Origin: Collybia mongolica
Lineage: Eukaryota > Basidiomycota > Agaricomycetes > Agaricales > Clitocybaceae
DNA: 64,000 nt
NCBI GenBank assembly: GCA_013420905.1
Contig: JAAXNY010000002.1
Location: 124,001 to 188,000 of the forward strand
Reading direction: 5' to 3'
Shown here: positions 1 through 11,404 of the stretch, piece by piece
How positions within the stretch are numbered: the stretch's first letter is position 1
Layout of the letters: each line of letters starts with the position of its first letter
Notes under the pieces: model-generated
Databases searched by the model: none
Told to the model about the DNA's origin: nothing
Seen by the model: only the letters and a program-made list of their open reading frames with translations
Position numbers and translations under genes: made by a program

Positions 1-1437
1 TTCCTCATGCAGGATCCGGAGTTTGGACTGTGCCTTTGTGAGGGCATCAGTCAGGGGAGCGCAGCATGGTTTGAGGTCCCATGGGACTGCGGGAGACGCG
101 AACACTGTCATCGCTTTGCGTGACAGGCCGTGGGTAGTGGACTTGCGCTTGTTAGGAGCGCTCGGACCGGCTGTTTTTGGTGTGAGCAGATCGCTCGCAC
201 CCATGACCTGATTCGTGTTTGAGTACGGGAAGGCCTGGGCCAACCTGACTAAACTCTCCTCATGCTGAGTGGTCCTGGCTTTCTTCTGGTTGGAAGGGCC
301 TGGGGCCGGTGGGGGGGCACCTGCTACCTGCGAGTATAGCGGGGCCGGCGGCGCGTACATCCCGTTCCTAAAAGGATTGTTGTCGGGGTTACGTCATTTA
401 GTTTGCTGGAACTTGCCGGGGCGTCGAGCGCCGGCGGGGTCCGAGCCGTGATGAGCGAAGGACCGGTGCCTTGATGGGTTAGGCAGCTGGCCGGGAGGGA
501 TTTTAGGAGGAGGGTGCCTGGCATGGTGGGCCTGGCGTTCCTCCGCGAGGGCAGTGTGAATGGAGGTCGCGACACTTTCCATGAACGTCCATGTCGAGGA
601 CTGGGGGTCCAAGCCACGGAGAGAGTTCCTGACAAACCCATGTTTGACTAGGCCATGGATCAGATGACCTGAGGCCTCAACGAGACCATCAGATTCTGAA
701 GTGTTCCACATCTTCCCATTTTGTGCACCAAATTCAAGGAAAGAGGCAATCGCGCGCGCTGAGGAAGCAGTGGATTCGGTGTCGGAGGACCAAGTCTTTG
801 GATCACGCCGGAATTGGAAGGAATATTGCAGGTCAGCGTCATTCCCTTCGGCAAATGCATCCGTGGGGATGCCTGAGACGTCAATCATCTCGGCATCGTC
901 TGTGGGTGCGGCAGTGCGGCCTTTGCCCTTGGCGGTCCGCTTAACAGTAGAGTCCGCGTTATCGGCGGCCTCGAGTTCAGGATCTCCCTCCTCGTCACTT
1001 CCGGCGGGAGAGGGGTGGACAGATGAGAAGTTAGCCCTACTGGGCTTCATCCTCTGAATGCGTAGAGCCCGCTCCAGGGATTGTCTAGAGAAGCTAATAG
1101 CGGGGGATGGAGATTTCGACATAGGAGGTCGGAAGACGGTAGCAGGGTCGACCATCCCTGAGCCCCCAGGGGGGTCGGGAGGGTTGGGAGGTTTATCTTT
1201 AGAGCGAGAGGCAGGCATACAGCGCAGGAAAGGGTGGGAGCGGGTGGGCTCAACCAGGGAGTAACGGCGATTTGCAACTTTACTATGTGTCAAACCTCCT
1301 ACCAGGTGGTGGTAAGAGATCAAAGAGGGATGAGCACTCCGTACTCTCTGCCGCAACCCATTTTGAGGGGCGTCACGTGGACCCGGGAATGAATCCCATG
1401 GGAACTCCCTCTCGACTGAGGCTTGGTCCAAAACCAT
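1..1437 (-). pseudogene. LINE (Tad-like) ORF1, partial
   Basis: A minus-strand open frame of 347 codons runs from 1437 to 394 and continues in the same frame, after one TGA at 391-393, to the window edge. The product is low-complexity and Pro/Ser/Lys-rich, with acidic patches and no zinc knuckle in the visible part. Its later segment (around 100-200) has a KRK/THG/LSRK motif followed by a stretch resembling ORF1 proteins of basidiomycete non-LTR retrotransposons; this match is from memory of the family and is moderate. ORF1 proteins are nucleic-acid-binding, gag-like partners of the LINE reverse transcriptase. The RT-encoding ORF2 would lie beyond the left edge. The single stop could be a CGA-to-TGA change. 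It could alternatively be a host low-complexity gene. Confidence 0.5.
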
Positions 1438-1945
1438 TTGTCCATGCTTTACATATTATACACTATTGCTTGATCATGGGGTGGTTTTCAGGTGACTTGA
1501 AGCAGGAGGAATCTAATGTATCAACGCGCCAAGACCGCAAGAAGTGCTGGGGAAACGAGAGACATGTACTTTGAGTGCCTGGACCACACGAGGGGTTTTC
1601 AAGACAGGCGAGGAGGGGAAGGTGTGATACTGCAATGACAGATGAGAGAGTGGTCCTATCAATTGGTGTCCGGATTGGAACTGTTATCCTAGCAGGTGTG
1701 TTGGTACTTGTTTGAGGTCTTCAACAGTGGTGGTGCTTTGGGCAACTTCTGTTTGGGACACTACTCTTGAAGAAATTCAAGACTGCCTATGATTTCAGCC
1801 ATGTCATCATTTGCATACCATCCAACAGGCAAATGGTTAGAATTTGCAAATTGGTTCCTTGCCATCAAAGGTAATACTGCACCACAGATGCTTGGCCTCA
1901 CAATGGGACATCAAGCAGTGTACAATCTTCAAGTCCAAAACACTA
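1438..1945. other. Non-coding stretch between LINE ORF1 and Tc1
   Basis: No convincing gene. The first part is probably the 5' UTR of the minus-strand LINE. The rest, next to the Tc1 insertion point, has only short frames without recognisable similarity. Confidence 0.4.
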
Positions 1946-2159
1946 CAGTGGCTCAAAAAACTGCCCCAATGTTTGTACATTTTTGAAAGATCAATATGGT
2001 ATGAAGTGCTGACATAAGCAGGGGACCTGGGGTAATTATGTAAGATACTATGACATCGTGGCTTTCCAATGGACCCTGGATCATGTGATTTGGATCAAAA
2101 CCCATTAAGCTATAGGCCAAACAAAATGATTACTCATTGGGGCAGTTTTTTGACCCTCT
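1946..2159 (+). repeat. Left TIR of Tc1 element
   Basis: Pairs with 3339-3552. Each TIR carries the outer motif (CTCAAAAAACTGCCCC) and a second copy in opposite orientation at its inner end (around 2139-2158). A single arm is therefore itself palindromic and could fold into a roughly 200-nt hairpin. The inner and outer copies are plausible transposase-binding sites, by analogy with IR/DR Tc1 elements. Confidence 0.9.
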
Positions 2160-2172
2160 ATTAATTTTCTAT

Positions 2173-3192
2173 CTAATACTTTGTATGACCACCTTTTGCC
2201 TTTATAACTGCTTGTATCCGCCTGGGCATACTTTCTATCAGGTTTTGGCATACCTCTGGTGGAATTTCACCCCACTCTTCAGCCAATCTATCCCACAACT
2301 CATGTACTCCTTTGGGTGGTGTCGGATATTCTTTGAGACGGCACTTGAGATGTTCCCAAAGGTGTTCTATTGGATTCATGTCAGGGGATTGGGCAGGCCA
2401 GCCAAGGACTTGAATGTTGTTGTCTTCAAACCACTGTGTGGCCAGTCCAGATGTGTGTTTGGGGTCGTTATCTTGCTGAAAGTAGCGCTCGCCATCCACC
2501 ATTTCCAACTTCTCAAAACTTTCCTGAACTCCACTCTCCAAAATTTCACAGTATTGAACCTTGTCCATGTTCCCCTGCACCTCTATGAGCTTTCCCACTC
2601 CATTCCACCCCATACAACCCCATACCATGAGGTTTCCTCCTCCTCCATGTTTGACAGTAGGTGATGTTGTTCTATCAGATGGTGGTTCTCCCCTTTGTTT
2701 CCAGACATAAACCTTTCCATCTGACCCAATCCTATTGATTTTGGTCTCATCTGTCCATAGAACCCTTTTCCAGTCCTCCACAGTCCAGCTTTCATGATAT
2801 TTTGCAAACTGGAGATGCCGGATGCGATGGGCTCGTTTGAGAAGAGGAGCTTTCCTCTTTGTAGCAGCATAAAATTGATTTTCCTTGAGTGCATTTCTGA
2901 CTGTCTGGGGTGTGACAGGATTGGGAATGATGCCATTGATGAATTGGGTAGCCTGAACTGCATTATCAAGCTTCCCTGACTTGATTTGACGAATAATTGA
3001 CTGTTTGTCACAAACAGACAGCTTGGAGGGGCGGCCACCAAGGTTGTTTTCTTTGTTTCCATCCACATCTTTGCTGATCCTACTGATGGTACCCTTCCCT
3101 AGACCAGTTTTCTCCTTGATTTGACGCTGAGAATAGCCCTCATTGAGGAGAGAAACAACAGTATTGTGCTGAGCAGTAGAAATGGCTTTCAT
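2173..3192 (-). CDS. Tc1-family DD34E transposase
   Basis: A 339-residue transposase without introns. It would bind the TIRs and carry out cut-and-paste transposition into TA sites. Residues about 8-45 form the first helix-turn-helix (QRQIKEKTGLGKGTISRI). A GRPSK AT-hook-like linker follows at 53-57, and a second DNA-binding helix region covers about 92-130. The catalytic triad is visible: Asp148 in WTDE, Asp241 in QDNDPKH and Glu276 in PDMNPIEHLW. There are exactly 34 residues between the second Asp and the Glu, which is the Tc1 signature. Length matches full-length Tc1 transposases. The ATG chosen is the first in frame, just inside the right TIR. No stop or frameshift is present, in contrast to the elements further right. 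Confidence 0.95.
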   Translation of the reverse strand: MKAISTAQHNTVVSLLNEGYSQRQIKEKTGLGKGTISRISKDVDGNKENNLGGRPSKLSVCDKQSIIRQIKSGKLDNAVQATQFINGIIPNPVTPQTVRNALKENQFYAATKRKAPLLKRAHRIRHLQFAKYHESWTVEDWKRVLWTDETKINRIGSDGKVYVWKQRGEPPSDRTTSPTVKHGGGGNLMVWGCMGWNGVGKLIEVQGNMDKVQYCEILESGVQESFEKLEMVDGERYFQQDNDPKHTSGLATQWFEDNNIQVLGWPAQSPDMNPIEHLWEHLKCRLKEYPTPPKGVHELWDRLAEEWGEIPPEVCQNLIESMPRRIQAVIKAKGGHTKY

Positions 3193-3338
3193 GATGGTGG
3201 TAAGAGGTCAAGAAGATGATTGAACCAATTCCAACATGTCAAATTGATACAAATAAAGTCACATGACATTGTTTATTCTTCCCACAGTCCATAATGTTCT
3301 TGCATTGGATCATAAATGCCAGAATAATGGAAAATAAG

Positions 3339-3552
3339 ATAAGGGTCAAAAAACTGCCCCAATAAGTAACCATTTTGTTTGGCTTATAGCTTAATGGATA
3401 TTGATCCAAATCACATGATCCAGGGTCCATTGGAAAGCCACGATGTCATAGTATCTTACATAATTACCCCAGGTCCCCGCTTATGTCAGCACTTCATACC
3501 ATATTGATCTTTCAAAAATGTACAAACATTGGGGCAGTTTTTTGAGCCACTG
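3339..3552 (-). repeat. Right TIR of Tc1 element
   Basis: Reverse complement of the left TIR, with the same internal inverted motif at its inner end (around 3348-3365). Confidence 0.9.
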
Positions 3553-3554
3553 TA

Positions 3555-4032
3555 TGGATCCAATCAAAGAGAAACAGAATGAGAAGTTCTCTATCCCATC
3601 AGACCATGTCTCAGAAGGACTGAGATGGAAGTGACCAGGAAGATGTGCACAGAGGCAGGAAGCAAAAAACATAGATGCAAAAGAATGAATGTGATCAAAT
3701 TCTTCGTCTGTCTGCACATCTCCATCTGGCCATTCCTTGTACTCACCCTTTCACACCTTCAGCCCTCCTTTTGCACCTGCCCTGGTGGCTTGACTTCAGC
3801 CTTGCATTGCAGAGTTTGTGTGGAAGAGTTTGGGTGGCCAAATGATTCATTTGCTCACAAACCACCTATTCCTTATTCACTTCATTTCTACTTACTCTGG
3901 TACATTTTCTCTCTCTTCACTCTTTCCCTTCAATAGCAAACCACAGGGACTCACCCACTACCCCAACATCAGCCAATACAGTTCTTAAAAACAGCACACC
4001 AAAAAGAAAAAGGTCTGCTGCCAAATATATAA
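3555..4032. other. Non-coding stretch
   Basis: No recognisable gene. Short frames only, without family motifs. The stretch ends where similarity to 36197 onward begins. Confidence 0.4.
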
Positions 4033-4689
4033 AAGCCCACCCACCCATGTCCAGCAAAGTCTACGTGAAAGCCGCGTACAAGTCAGCTATTAACCCGGAT
4101 GTTGAATCATTGTCCAGCCTGTCTGCCTGTTGTCCAGGACTTTTCCCAACCCATTTGTGTACACGTACCCGCAGCCCACAACGTAGCCTATACCCCCGAT
4201 GTCGTAGTGTACCCTGAAATCCTGCCCTGTCAGATCATGAGCACACATCCTGTTGAAGCAAATGACTTACGGAAAGCGCACCTATGCACTGTGTTTGTGG
4301 TGGCCTTTGTGTGCTGTGTGCATTGTGTGACATATCAGGTTTGTGGTGTAGTATTGTTGTTGCTGTTGTTACTGCTACTGAGGTCTTTGAATGCGTTTTG
4401 TCATGTTTCATTTGGGTTTTTGTTAGGTGTAGGCTATGACTGGCATTTGTTTTCATTACACTTTGCTTAGTACATTGGGTGGCTGTGTTCTGTTTGAGTA
4501 AATGAGTTTCCCCTGTGAAATCAGTAACAAAAATGGGAGAATCATTTACCTATATTTTGAAGAGTCGAGATTTCATATATGGATGACCTTGAGGAAGACC
4601 ATTATTCAAGATCGTATAGATGTTGGGCCATGTCGCGCATTGAACGTTCAGCAATTGAGCTATTCGAGCACTCTTAGTACCGCATTCTG
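4033..4689 (+). repeat. Segmental duplication, copy A, left part
   Basis: Collinear with 36197-36895 at roughly 75-80 percent identity by eye. It shares a GTT/GCT-rich run followed by GAGGTCTT (around 4358-4385) and a common end, GCACTCTTAGTACCGCATTCTG. No ORF is conserved between copies, so this is probably non-coding. Collinearity resumes at 27219, on the far side of the Plavaka insertion. Confidence 0.8.
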
Positions 4690-4704
4690 CATCAGCAAAT
4701 CCTG
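4690..4704 (+). repeat. Left terminal inverted repeat of Plavaka element
   Basis: CATCAGCAAATCCTG, matching the reverse complement of 27204-27218 at 14 of 15 positions. It is followed by CCATAG repeats at about 4740-4780. Between here and 5100 no gene is seen. Confidence 0.8.
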
Positions 4705-5102
4705 GGTCCCCTGTGGAGATCTGCTAGCAGCCCTGCATAGATACCCATAGACACCCATAGTGCCATAGATGCCATAGAGTAGGTTCTGTTACTGTACAAT
4801 TCTGTGCAGACCTCCACAGCTCTCAGCAGTCATAGTTCAATTTATGCCCTTCTGTAAAGTGCTACAAGGTTTTGGATAGCTCCACTTATTACTGGGCAGA
4901 GCATAGGAGGTTACACCTATTACTGTGCAGAGCATAAGAGAATACAGTTCTAGTCTGCAGATACACCCCTTGCTTTTGAGATTTGTACAGCCTGGAAGAA
5001 TAGGGCAAACAGTATTCCATTACATTGCCATATTTTTAGTGTGGTGGGCCATTGTCTACGAATTTAATGGGTAACAAGGATTCTAGTAGCTAAGTCCAAC
5101 AA

Positions 5103-7897
5103 TCAATCAAGAACATTACAAAAACCGAGGTCAATCTTGTTAGAATCTTTCCCTGATTGTACCCTAAATATCATATCAGCACCACTAAATGATTGATCAA
5201 AAACTACATACCCTCCTGCCCAAGCAATGTCCTCCAATAACTGAGTAATTCGGGAACTATGATAGGTATGGTCATCAAGTTCATGGATCAGGTCGAGCAT
5301 CAAAGTCTGTACTGGTCCAAACACCTTGCCTTCAAAGCTGATGGAAATGTGTATTCCTGTCACATACTCACGGAGGCAGTTAACAAGCTGCAAGGTGTTT
5401 TTAGTGTTAGTGAGGCAAGGCTGAGGCTCGAAAACTAAACATACACAAGCACATGCCATGGCTAAACATGGGCGCAGGAGCTCCGAGCAGAAATGATTTG
5501 GAAATAAAATACCCAGACTATCTTTATTTCCGTAATAAAATTGTTGACATAGGTCTGCGAGGACAGCATGTCCAAAGTTCTTTGTCTTTCCCTGGTATAG
5601 AGGGAGGTTAATATATATTTTCGAACCTGAAGATAATATCCAATACAATTTTATCAAGACCACCTCGCAAAAATGACCCATGGTGCAGCAAGGCCTCAAC
5701 ATCACTAACAATTTTTGCAAGGTGCACTGATTTGTTTTTGAAGGTCTTCTTGTCCAGACGGGGCCGTAGAACATCTTGGAAGTGGGCGAGCAAAACCTTG
5801 CGGCCCATAGTCTTCATTTTACCACGGTAGGATGCACCATCCTCGAATATCTTGAAATCGCACAAGATTAGAAATACAAGGGGGAGATGTTAATATGACA
5901 TACAAGAATTGACAAAGCATGTTTATCAAAGTAATCTAACAAAAAGCATGATTCAGCATGAAGTGGTGTGAAATTCAAATACTCACAGTCATTGAGAGGC
6001 TCAGAGTCAGGATCACTCTCATGAATCAAGATACCTTGCATGATACTTTTTAATGCAATACCCAAGGTGGCCGCTGCATGTTCAGGGAAACTGTTCTTGC
6101 TGGTATAGAGATGTAGGCGGTGGTGATTCTTTGCGAACTCAATAAGGTTCATCCAGACAGGACTGTCACTGTAGAAACCCAACTGTGTACGTGTTGGGGA
6201 TTTGTCAGTAATATTTTGAGAATTCCGTGGCATGCAGGTCTTCAAGGGGGGCAGTATGGGATCATCCCCATCATCAGCATCCTTGTCACTGGCATCCTCA
6301 TTGTTGACATCCTCATCATCAGCGTCCTCATCGTTGGCACCCTTAGCGCCATGCAAATGATTGCGGCGGTGCCTCAAAGGGTTGGTGATAGGGTTTTGGT
6401 GGCTTTTAGGATGATTAAGATTGATGGGATCTGGGGCACGGATTTTTCGGTTCGTTGCATGGTGCAAAGCCAGGCAATTGGGGTGCATCAGCTATAGAAG
6501 TATAATACTGCTGTGAAATTGATGCGACTGACTAAACTTTATGCTTACCTGGGATGGAATGCCGGTAAAGTTCCTGAGCATAATGTTTATCCTCTTTGTC
6601 TGGTGATTCTTCATCAATATCCATATTTTCTATGTTAAAGTTGATGTCAGAAATGTAGTTGTCAACAAGAAACTCACGGTTTTCATTGTATGCATCATTC
6701 GTGTTTGGATCTTGTTGCATTTCTATCATGTCATCTGGGTCATGTTTATCAACCAAATCAAGGAGATTAACTATTGTATCACCTTGGTCTTCATCAAAAG
6801 GGTTCTCTCTGTCCCCCCCACTGTCGCTGCAAACCGAGCCTTTGGAACCTCCATCCTCCTCCCCACTACAGCTGTCACTCTTGTCTTTTTGACTCTGCTC
6901 CGAATCACTGTGGGAGCTTTGATGCTCTTCTTCAGAGTCTGGAATAACCTCAGAAAGTGCACGGTCTGGTTAAGGTATCAGTATACAGTCCAGAATTTTG
7001 GGCTTTTGTTGATAGAAAAGTTGGGCAATGTTTTTCACCTGTGGCACCCCTAGAAGTGGCTTGCTTGAGTTTCTTTTGTTCTACTTGGCTTTGATGGTCC
7101 GCATGCAGTTGGAATTTGGGCAGTAGCACAGGTCTTCGATGTACTATTGAGGCTGGCATGTGAGTGGCTGGAATGGGTATGTGAGATCCCAGGGCTTTTG
7201 AATGTGATGTACGTGTACCACATGGACCAGCTCGGAACCCAAAGTGAGTGTCTGTGTTGTCAATGTGGTTTTGGGCAGTAGGCTGTGGAGCACCTGATCC
7301 AAGGGGAGGGTCTTCTCTATGCAAGGGGATAATCGTGGGCTATTGATGTCAGTTGTGATTGAGATGAAAAGCCAAGTACTCACAATGCTTTCCATGCCTT
7401 TTCTAACCCTAGTTTTTGCTACTGGCGGAGCCATTATGTTCGGAGTTACTTCTTCAGGCATATTATTTCCCAATTTTGTTGTGATTAGTTTCTTCTTGCG
7501 TGTTTGAGTTATCTGTTTGCCCACCTTTAGAAATTGGGCAACTACTCCTCCTTTGCTGTAGTTAGCCCATTTTGGTTGTTCATCCCTGTGGCCTGGATTG
7601 GAATGTCTCATAATGCGAAAGGTAATAAATAAAACAAAGCTTACCCTCATGACCTTGGGATGGTCGTATCAACTGTGTTTCTAGAGATTTACTTGATAAC
7701 GTGAATATGACAGGAGTATGTGAAGGCTCACCTTCAATGTCTGCTGTCCTCTGTGCCTTGTTCACCAGTTGCTGACACTCATCCTCATCCTCCGATAGTA
7801 TATGTTTGCCTTGCACCATGAGTGAGAGAGTTACAGAAGGATGGTCAACGAGATGATGTTTTGAGTGTTGCGCATAGGCTCCAGGTGAGTAGGACAT
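5103..7897 (-). CDS. DUF6532-containing protein encoded by the Plavaka element
   Basis: A multi-exon minus-strand gene of roughly 750-800 codons. Readable exons include 7897-7645, 7592-7384, about 7320-7040 and an acidic Glu/Asp/Ser-rich exon at about 6967-6549. Further exons run at about 6490-5990 and 5846-5620, and the last ones reach a stop at 5103. The C-terminal third matches the DUF6532 pattern of agaricomycete proteins: GRKVLLAHFQDVLRP, GKTKNFGHAVLADL, YYGNKDSLGILFP and a VFGPVQTLMLDLIHEL segment. Function is unknown. It is transcribed towards the left end, back to back with the transposase at the other end. The junction near 6490-6550 does not splice cleanly in frame by eye, so the gene may be damaged or my exon border wrong. 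Confidence 0.7.
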
Positions 7898-8019
7898 GGC
7901 AGTGTGACTGGTGAATTTGGTTCAGTATGCAATCACATGTCAAATAGCATTATACAACCCTAAATGTCTGGCAAACATAATGACCAGTTCTGAAACTAAA
8001 TCTCGTGGAGTATTACAAG

Positions 8020-8457
8020 TTATACTACAGTAGGTTTTGTATGAAGCACAACATGTAGAGAGATGAAATATTCAATGTCAGAACATGAATTTGCAATCAG
8101 TTGACAAAGTGAGGGGCTAACCTTTAATGTCCCGCATTGTCTGCAGCGAGCATGTCCATATACACAGCTCCCAAATGACTGCCATGAATCCACTTCTCTT
8201 GATGAGGACTTCTCTGACACGTCGAGTTGTTTGGCAGCTAAACAGTTGACCGCCCAGGTGTCAAATGTGAGACTCAAGCCAATGGGAGCCTCAGTGATTG
8301 CTATGTCAACAGGGCCCATCAAAGTCAAGCTGGAAACTTTGAACTGCCCTCCTGTTTTTGCACCAGAGGTGAGTTCCATCCTAGCAGAAAGTGCCCTACA
8401 ATAAACCGATATGGGCTTCTTGTTATCGGGAGGGTCATAACATGGGGGCTTACACAT
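8020..8457 (-). other. Unrecognised minus-strand open frame in element interior
   Basis: 145 codons open from an ATG. The first 100 residues look protein-like (GGQFKVSSLTLMGPVDIAI, then a Cys pair HARCRQCGT). I recognise no family. It lies between the DUF6532 gene and the captured GT15 fragment, so it could be an element gene exon or another captured host exon. Confidence 0.3.
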
Positions 8458-8997
8458 TGCTTGTGCTCATGGTGAGTCTCATTGCTTCAGCGTCTTTGCT
8501 GTATCACCTGATGAATAAATATGTATAACGTCAAGTATGAATTGAAACACCTTTCATTGTCAGGTAAGGAAGGTGATTGTGTTGCTGGATTGGATCATTT
8601 GAGACAGCTGCATACTCTCTCTGAAATGCCACATAAGAGGAGGGAACATAGGGCGCAACCTCTAGATATATTGTTCCATTCCTCTATTCCAAACATTTTA
8701 GTAAATCATGGTTGTTGCAGTCAGTATCCGCACTTACCGCAAGGTCATCATAGAAGAAAAATTCTGAGCAAACCACCCTATTGCAACATTGAAAAAGGAC
8801 ATTTGGAGTGCTAGGTGCAAAACGAACCTGGTATCTTGAAGGAATGTACGTCCAATGAGTTGGGTCAGGTGCAATGACTGAGTTGTTTGAGTATGAGGTT
8901 GCGATGTAACTTAAAGGCTCGTGCTATCAGCAATGAGCTGTGTTTGCCCAACAAAATCAGTCTTAACAGAGCATAGATATATGCCAAGATAACCATA

Positions 8998-9862
8998 CCT
9001 CAAATGTGACCCCAGAGTGTAGGAATGGTTTTCTCATAGTCATACATGGTTATTGTGAATGCTGGACAAAATGGTAAAAACCATGACAAAGAGTCCCAGA
9101 TGATACATGCGCTTACCATAAACTTTGTTGTGATCTTCCATAAATACAAAAGGATTGAATTCAATGTTACAGTGGAAATGGACGTCTGGTCTGGAATCAG
9201 CAGAGGTTAGGACGGCATTGAAGATCAGAATGGTTGGGACTTTACTTGATCCACCAATACCAGCGGTATTTTTGCATGAGCAGGTGTTTGAAGAAAAACT
9301 AGATGGAAAGGATGAGGAGAGAGCATTGAAGAGAATCTGGATTCACTTGCCCCGGAGTTAAATCAACACATATTTCGATATCTACAGAAGGGCATTTGTG
9401 GAGCTAGTACAACACATCTGAAACATTTGACTCACAATACACTACCTATGATTAGGAGTATCATAAGTGGGAGCCAGAAAGACATCGACCTTGTAACACA
9501 CCTCCATAAATGATGTTCTCTGCCTTCATCCTTTCGTGCTCCTCCGTTGCCTTTGTTTTGTCAATCCAATCAGGCTGGAACCAGTGGTCTTTAGGGATGA
9601 GGCCAAATTCCATGGGAGCAGCAGACAACACGGACACCTGTCTTTACCAGCAAGGGTGTCAGTTGAAAAGCAGCAATACTATGTGAGTACAAACCTCTTG
9701 AACTTGTCCGAAAATGGCTCCTCGTTCAGGAAGATGTATGTATACCCATAATTCCTGTTAAACCAATCCTCAATCTCCTGTATGCTCTGCACGGTCCCTG
9801 TAATATCCGAGTTTTGTGTGAGAATGACAGACCCACATAATTGAGGGGAGTTCTGGTGATGG
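8998..9862 (-). pseudogene. Captured fragment of a GT15 (Kre2/Ktr) alpha-1,2-mannosyltransferase gene
   Basis: Several exons on the minus strand read as the middle of a GT15 enzyme, a Golgi type II membrane mannosyltransferase that extends O- and N-linked mannans. Visible are ILTQNSDITGTV, DWFNRNYGYTYIFLNEEPF, EFGLIPKDHWFQPDWID, KYRWYWW, NIEFNPFVFMEDHNKVYG and YDYEKTIPTLWGH. Short introns between them are kept, so genomic DNA rather than mRNA was captured. One intron begins GCAAGT (GC-AG). The N-terminal anchor and the C-terminal catalytic region are missing. Two TGA stops (9365-9363, 9002-9000) stand where the family has Arg, and other family Arg positions read Trp, Gln or His. It cannot make an active enzyme. 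Confidence 0.85.
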
Positions 9863-10389
9863 CCATCGCAGTTCAAAGGGGTATATACACTTTGAGGCAT
9901 GCCTGCTCCAAAATGATGAACAAACACCAATTAGATGTAGCTATGCCACCACGTGCAATGTGGGCATGTACCGGAAACATTGATGGGTTGGCAGTGGTAG
10001 GTATGGGTGTAATAGATCTTTGAAGACCTGGTATCAGGTTCACTCAGTGTTGACGTATCCCCAGGTTCCAACATGTGAGTTCGTGGTGGTCATCGCAGAG
10101 AGTAAGCCACTGAGCCCCAGGATGGAAACGGACCAGGCTAGTGCAAGCATCTTTAGATTCTTGAGAACTCTGTAGCTGGCAGTTGATTACGTGATATAGA
10201 ACTGTACAGTTCCACAGCCACCATACACAGCCACCCCTTTGTCCAACAATCAGAGGTGGTAGCTTATGTAAAGTAGCCTTCAAGTAAGTTCTCCTCCTCC
10301 CTCTAAGCCATGGCTACAACAACAAAATCAACCATTGTGTATTGCATGTCTACCACAGAACCAAGGACCAGAAACAAAATCATGATCAG
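9863..10389. other. Element interior without recognised gene
   Basis: It holds one 79-codon minus-strand frame (10283-10044) with no recognisable family, and otherwise nothing I can name. The upstream exon of the uL23 copy may begin within its last bases. Confidence 0.35.
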
Positions 10390-11164
10390 CCAAAACTTTG
10401 CCCAAGGAGAGCAAGGCTAGGGCAGTGAAAAAGGCCGTGCTGCAGGGGGCCCATGCTCATGCCTCCAGGAAGACGAGGACGTCTGTATCATTCCACTGAC
10501 CAAACACCTTGAGGCTTGCACATGCACTGAAGTACCCCCGCAAGTCAATTCCTCACGCACCCTGGATGGATCAGTTTAAGACAATTTTTTCGTGAGTCCA
10601 TTCCTGTCTATCAACTGGAGAGAGAGAAAAGAATCAGTTAGGTTAGAAGGGGCTGGGAAGTTTAAGAATGTCAGAAGGTGTCTAATTGAACGTGTACAGA
10701 GGGATGAGACCGTTGACTGGACTATGGGAGGGCCGTTTCGGTCGAGCACAGCTTCTCAGTCTTGCTTCACCCACTTGTGTGCTTGCAACCCAAGACTAAC
10801 AGAGTAACCCCGTACCCAGGCCTTTGAACACCGAACCAGCCATGAAGAAGATTGAAGAGCACAACACTCTTGTCTTTATTGTTGACCTCCGATCGAACAA
10901 ACACACGATCAAGGATGCCGTGAAGAAGTTGTACAATGTCCAGGCTGCTAAAATTAACACACTTATTCAGTATGTTCCTTTTCCGTGCATCCCACAAAGG
11001 TTTGTCTAACAATGAGGTGAAGACCTGATGGCAAGAAGAAGGCATACGTGCAATTGACGCCTGACCACAACACTCTGGGTGTCACTAACAAGGTTTGCAT
11101 ACACTTTCCCCATCAGCTTATTATCAGACTAAAAAATCTTTGTTCTCAGATTGGCTTCATCTAA
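10390..11164 (+). pseudogene. Captured copy of ribosomal protein uL23 (L23a) gene, lacking its 5' end
   Basis: Four exons read as uL23, a 60S subunit protein at the polypeptide exit tunnel: about 10390-10591, 10820-10969, 11023-11092 and 11150-11164 (ending GFI-stop). Diagnostic stretches are [36 protein letters not shown] and [15 protein letters not shown]. Introns have normal GT-AG ends. A TGA at 10497-10499 replaces the Arg of the FHRP motif. Other family Arg positions read Trp (APWMDQ), His (LAHA) and Gln (LIQPDG, AYVQL), all single CpG transitions. The start codon region is absent. It is a decayed gene fragment inside the transposon, not the functional ribosomal gene. Confidence 0.88.
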
Positions 11165-11404
11165 ACGTCTCGTTTGTATGTGGGGAGAGGGACATGCCAC
11201 CACACTATCTACGCTGCCATCTGAACTATGCACATGATTAATGTGAAACATCATGCCGCGCCCCCATCCTCGGGCTATGAAATTGCCATTGAGAAACCAA
11301 AGTGTTTGAACTATGTAACTGAACAGCTGTCATCAATGACATTCTATTAGATGGGTCCTTTTTGTGAGTATTGTGAACATTTGTTCGTCTGAGTTGCCCA
11401 TAAA

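Larger units (their letters stand above)
1946..3552 (-). mobile_element. Complete Tc1-family DNA transposon
   Basis: A 1,607-bp element bounded by TA on both sides (1944-1945 and 3553-3554), the target duplication of Tc1/mariner elements. Both ends start CAGTGGCTC when read inwards. The terminal inverted repeats are about 214 bp long and nearly identical, differing by a handful of substitutions and one 1-nt indel. The element encodes a single intact transposase on the minus strand. Intact ORF, intact long TIRs and clean TA duplication suggest a recent insertion that may still be mobile. Confidence 0.95.

Noticed and set aside
4099..4470. 123-codon frame with a Leu run
   Set aside because: It crosses a GTT/GCT-rich stretch in the duplicated non-coding segment and is not open in the copy at 36197-36895.
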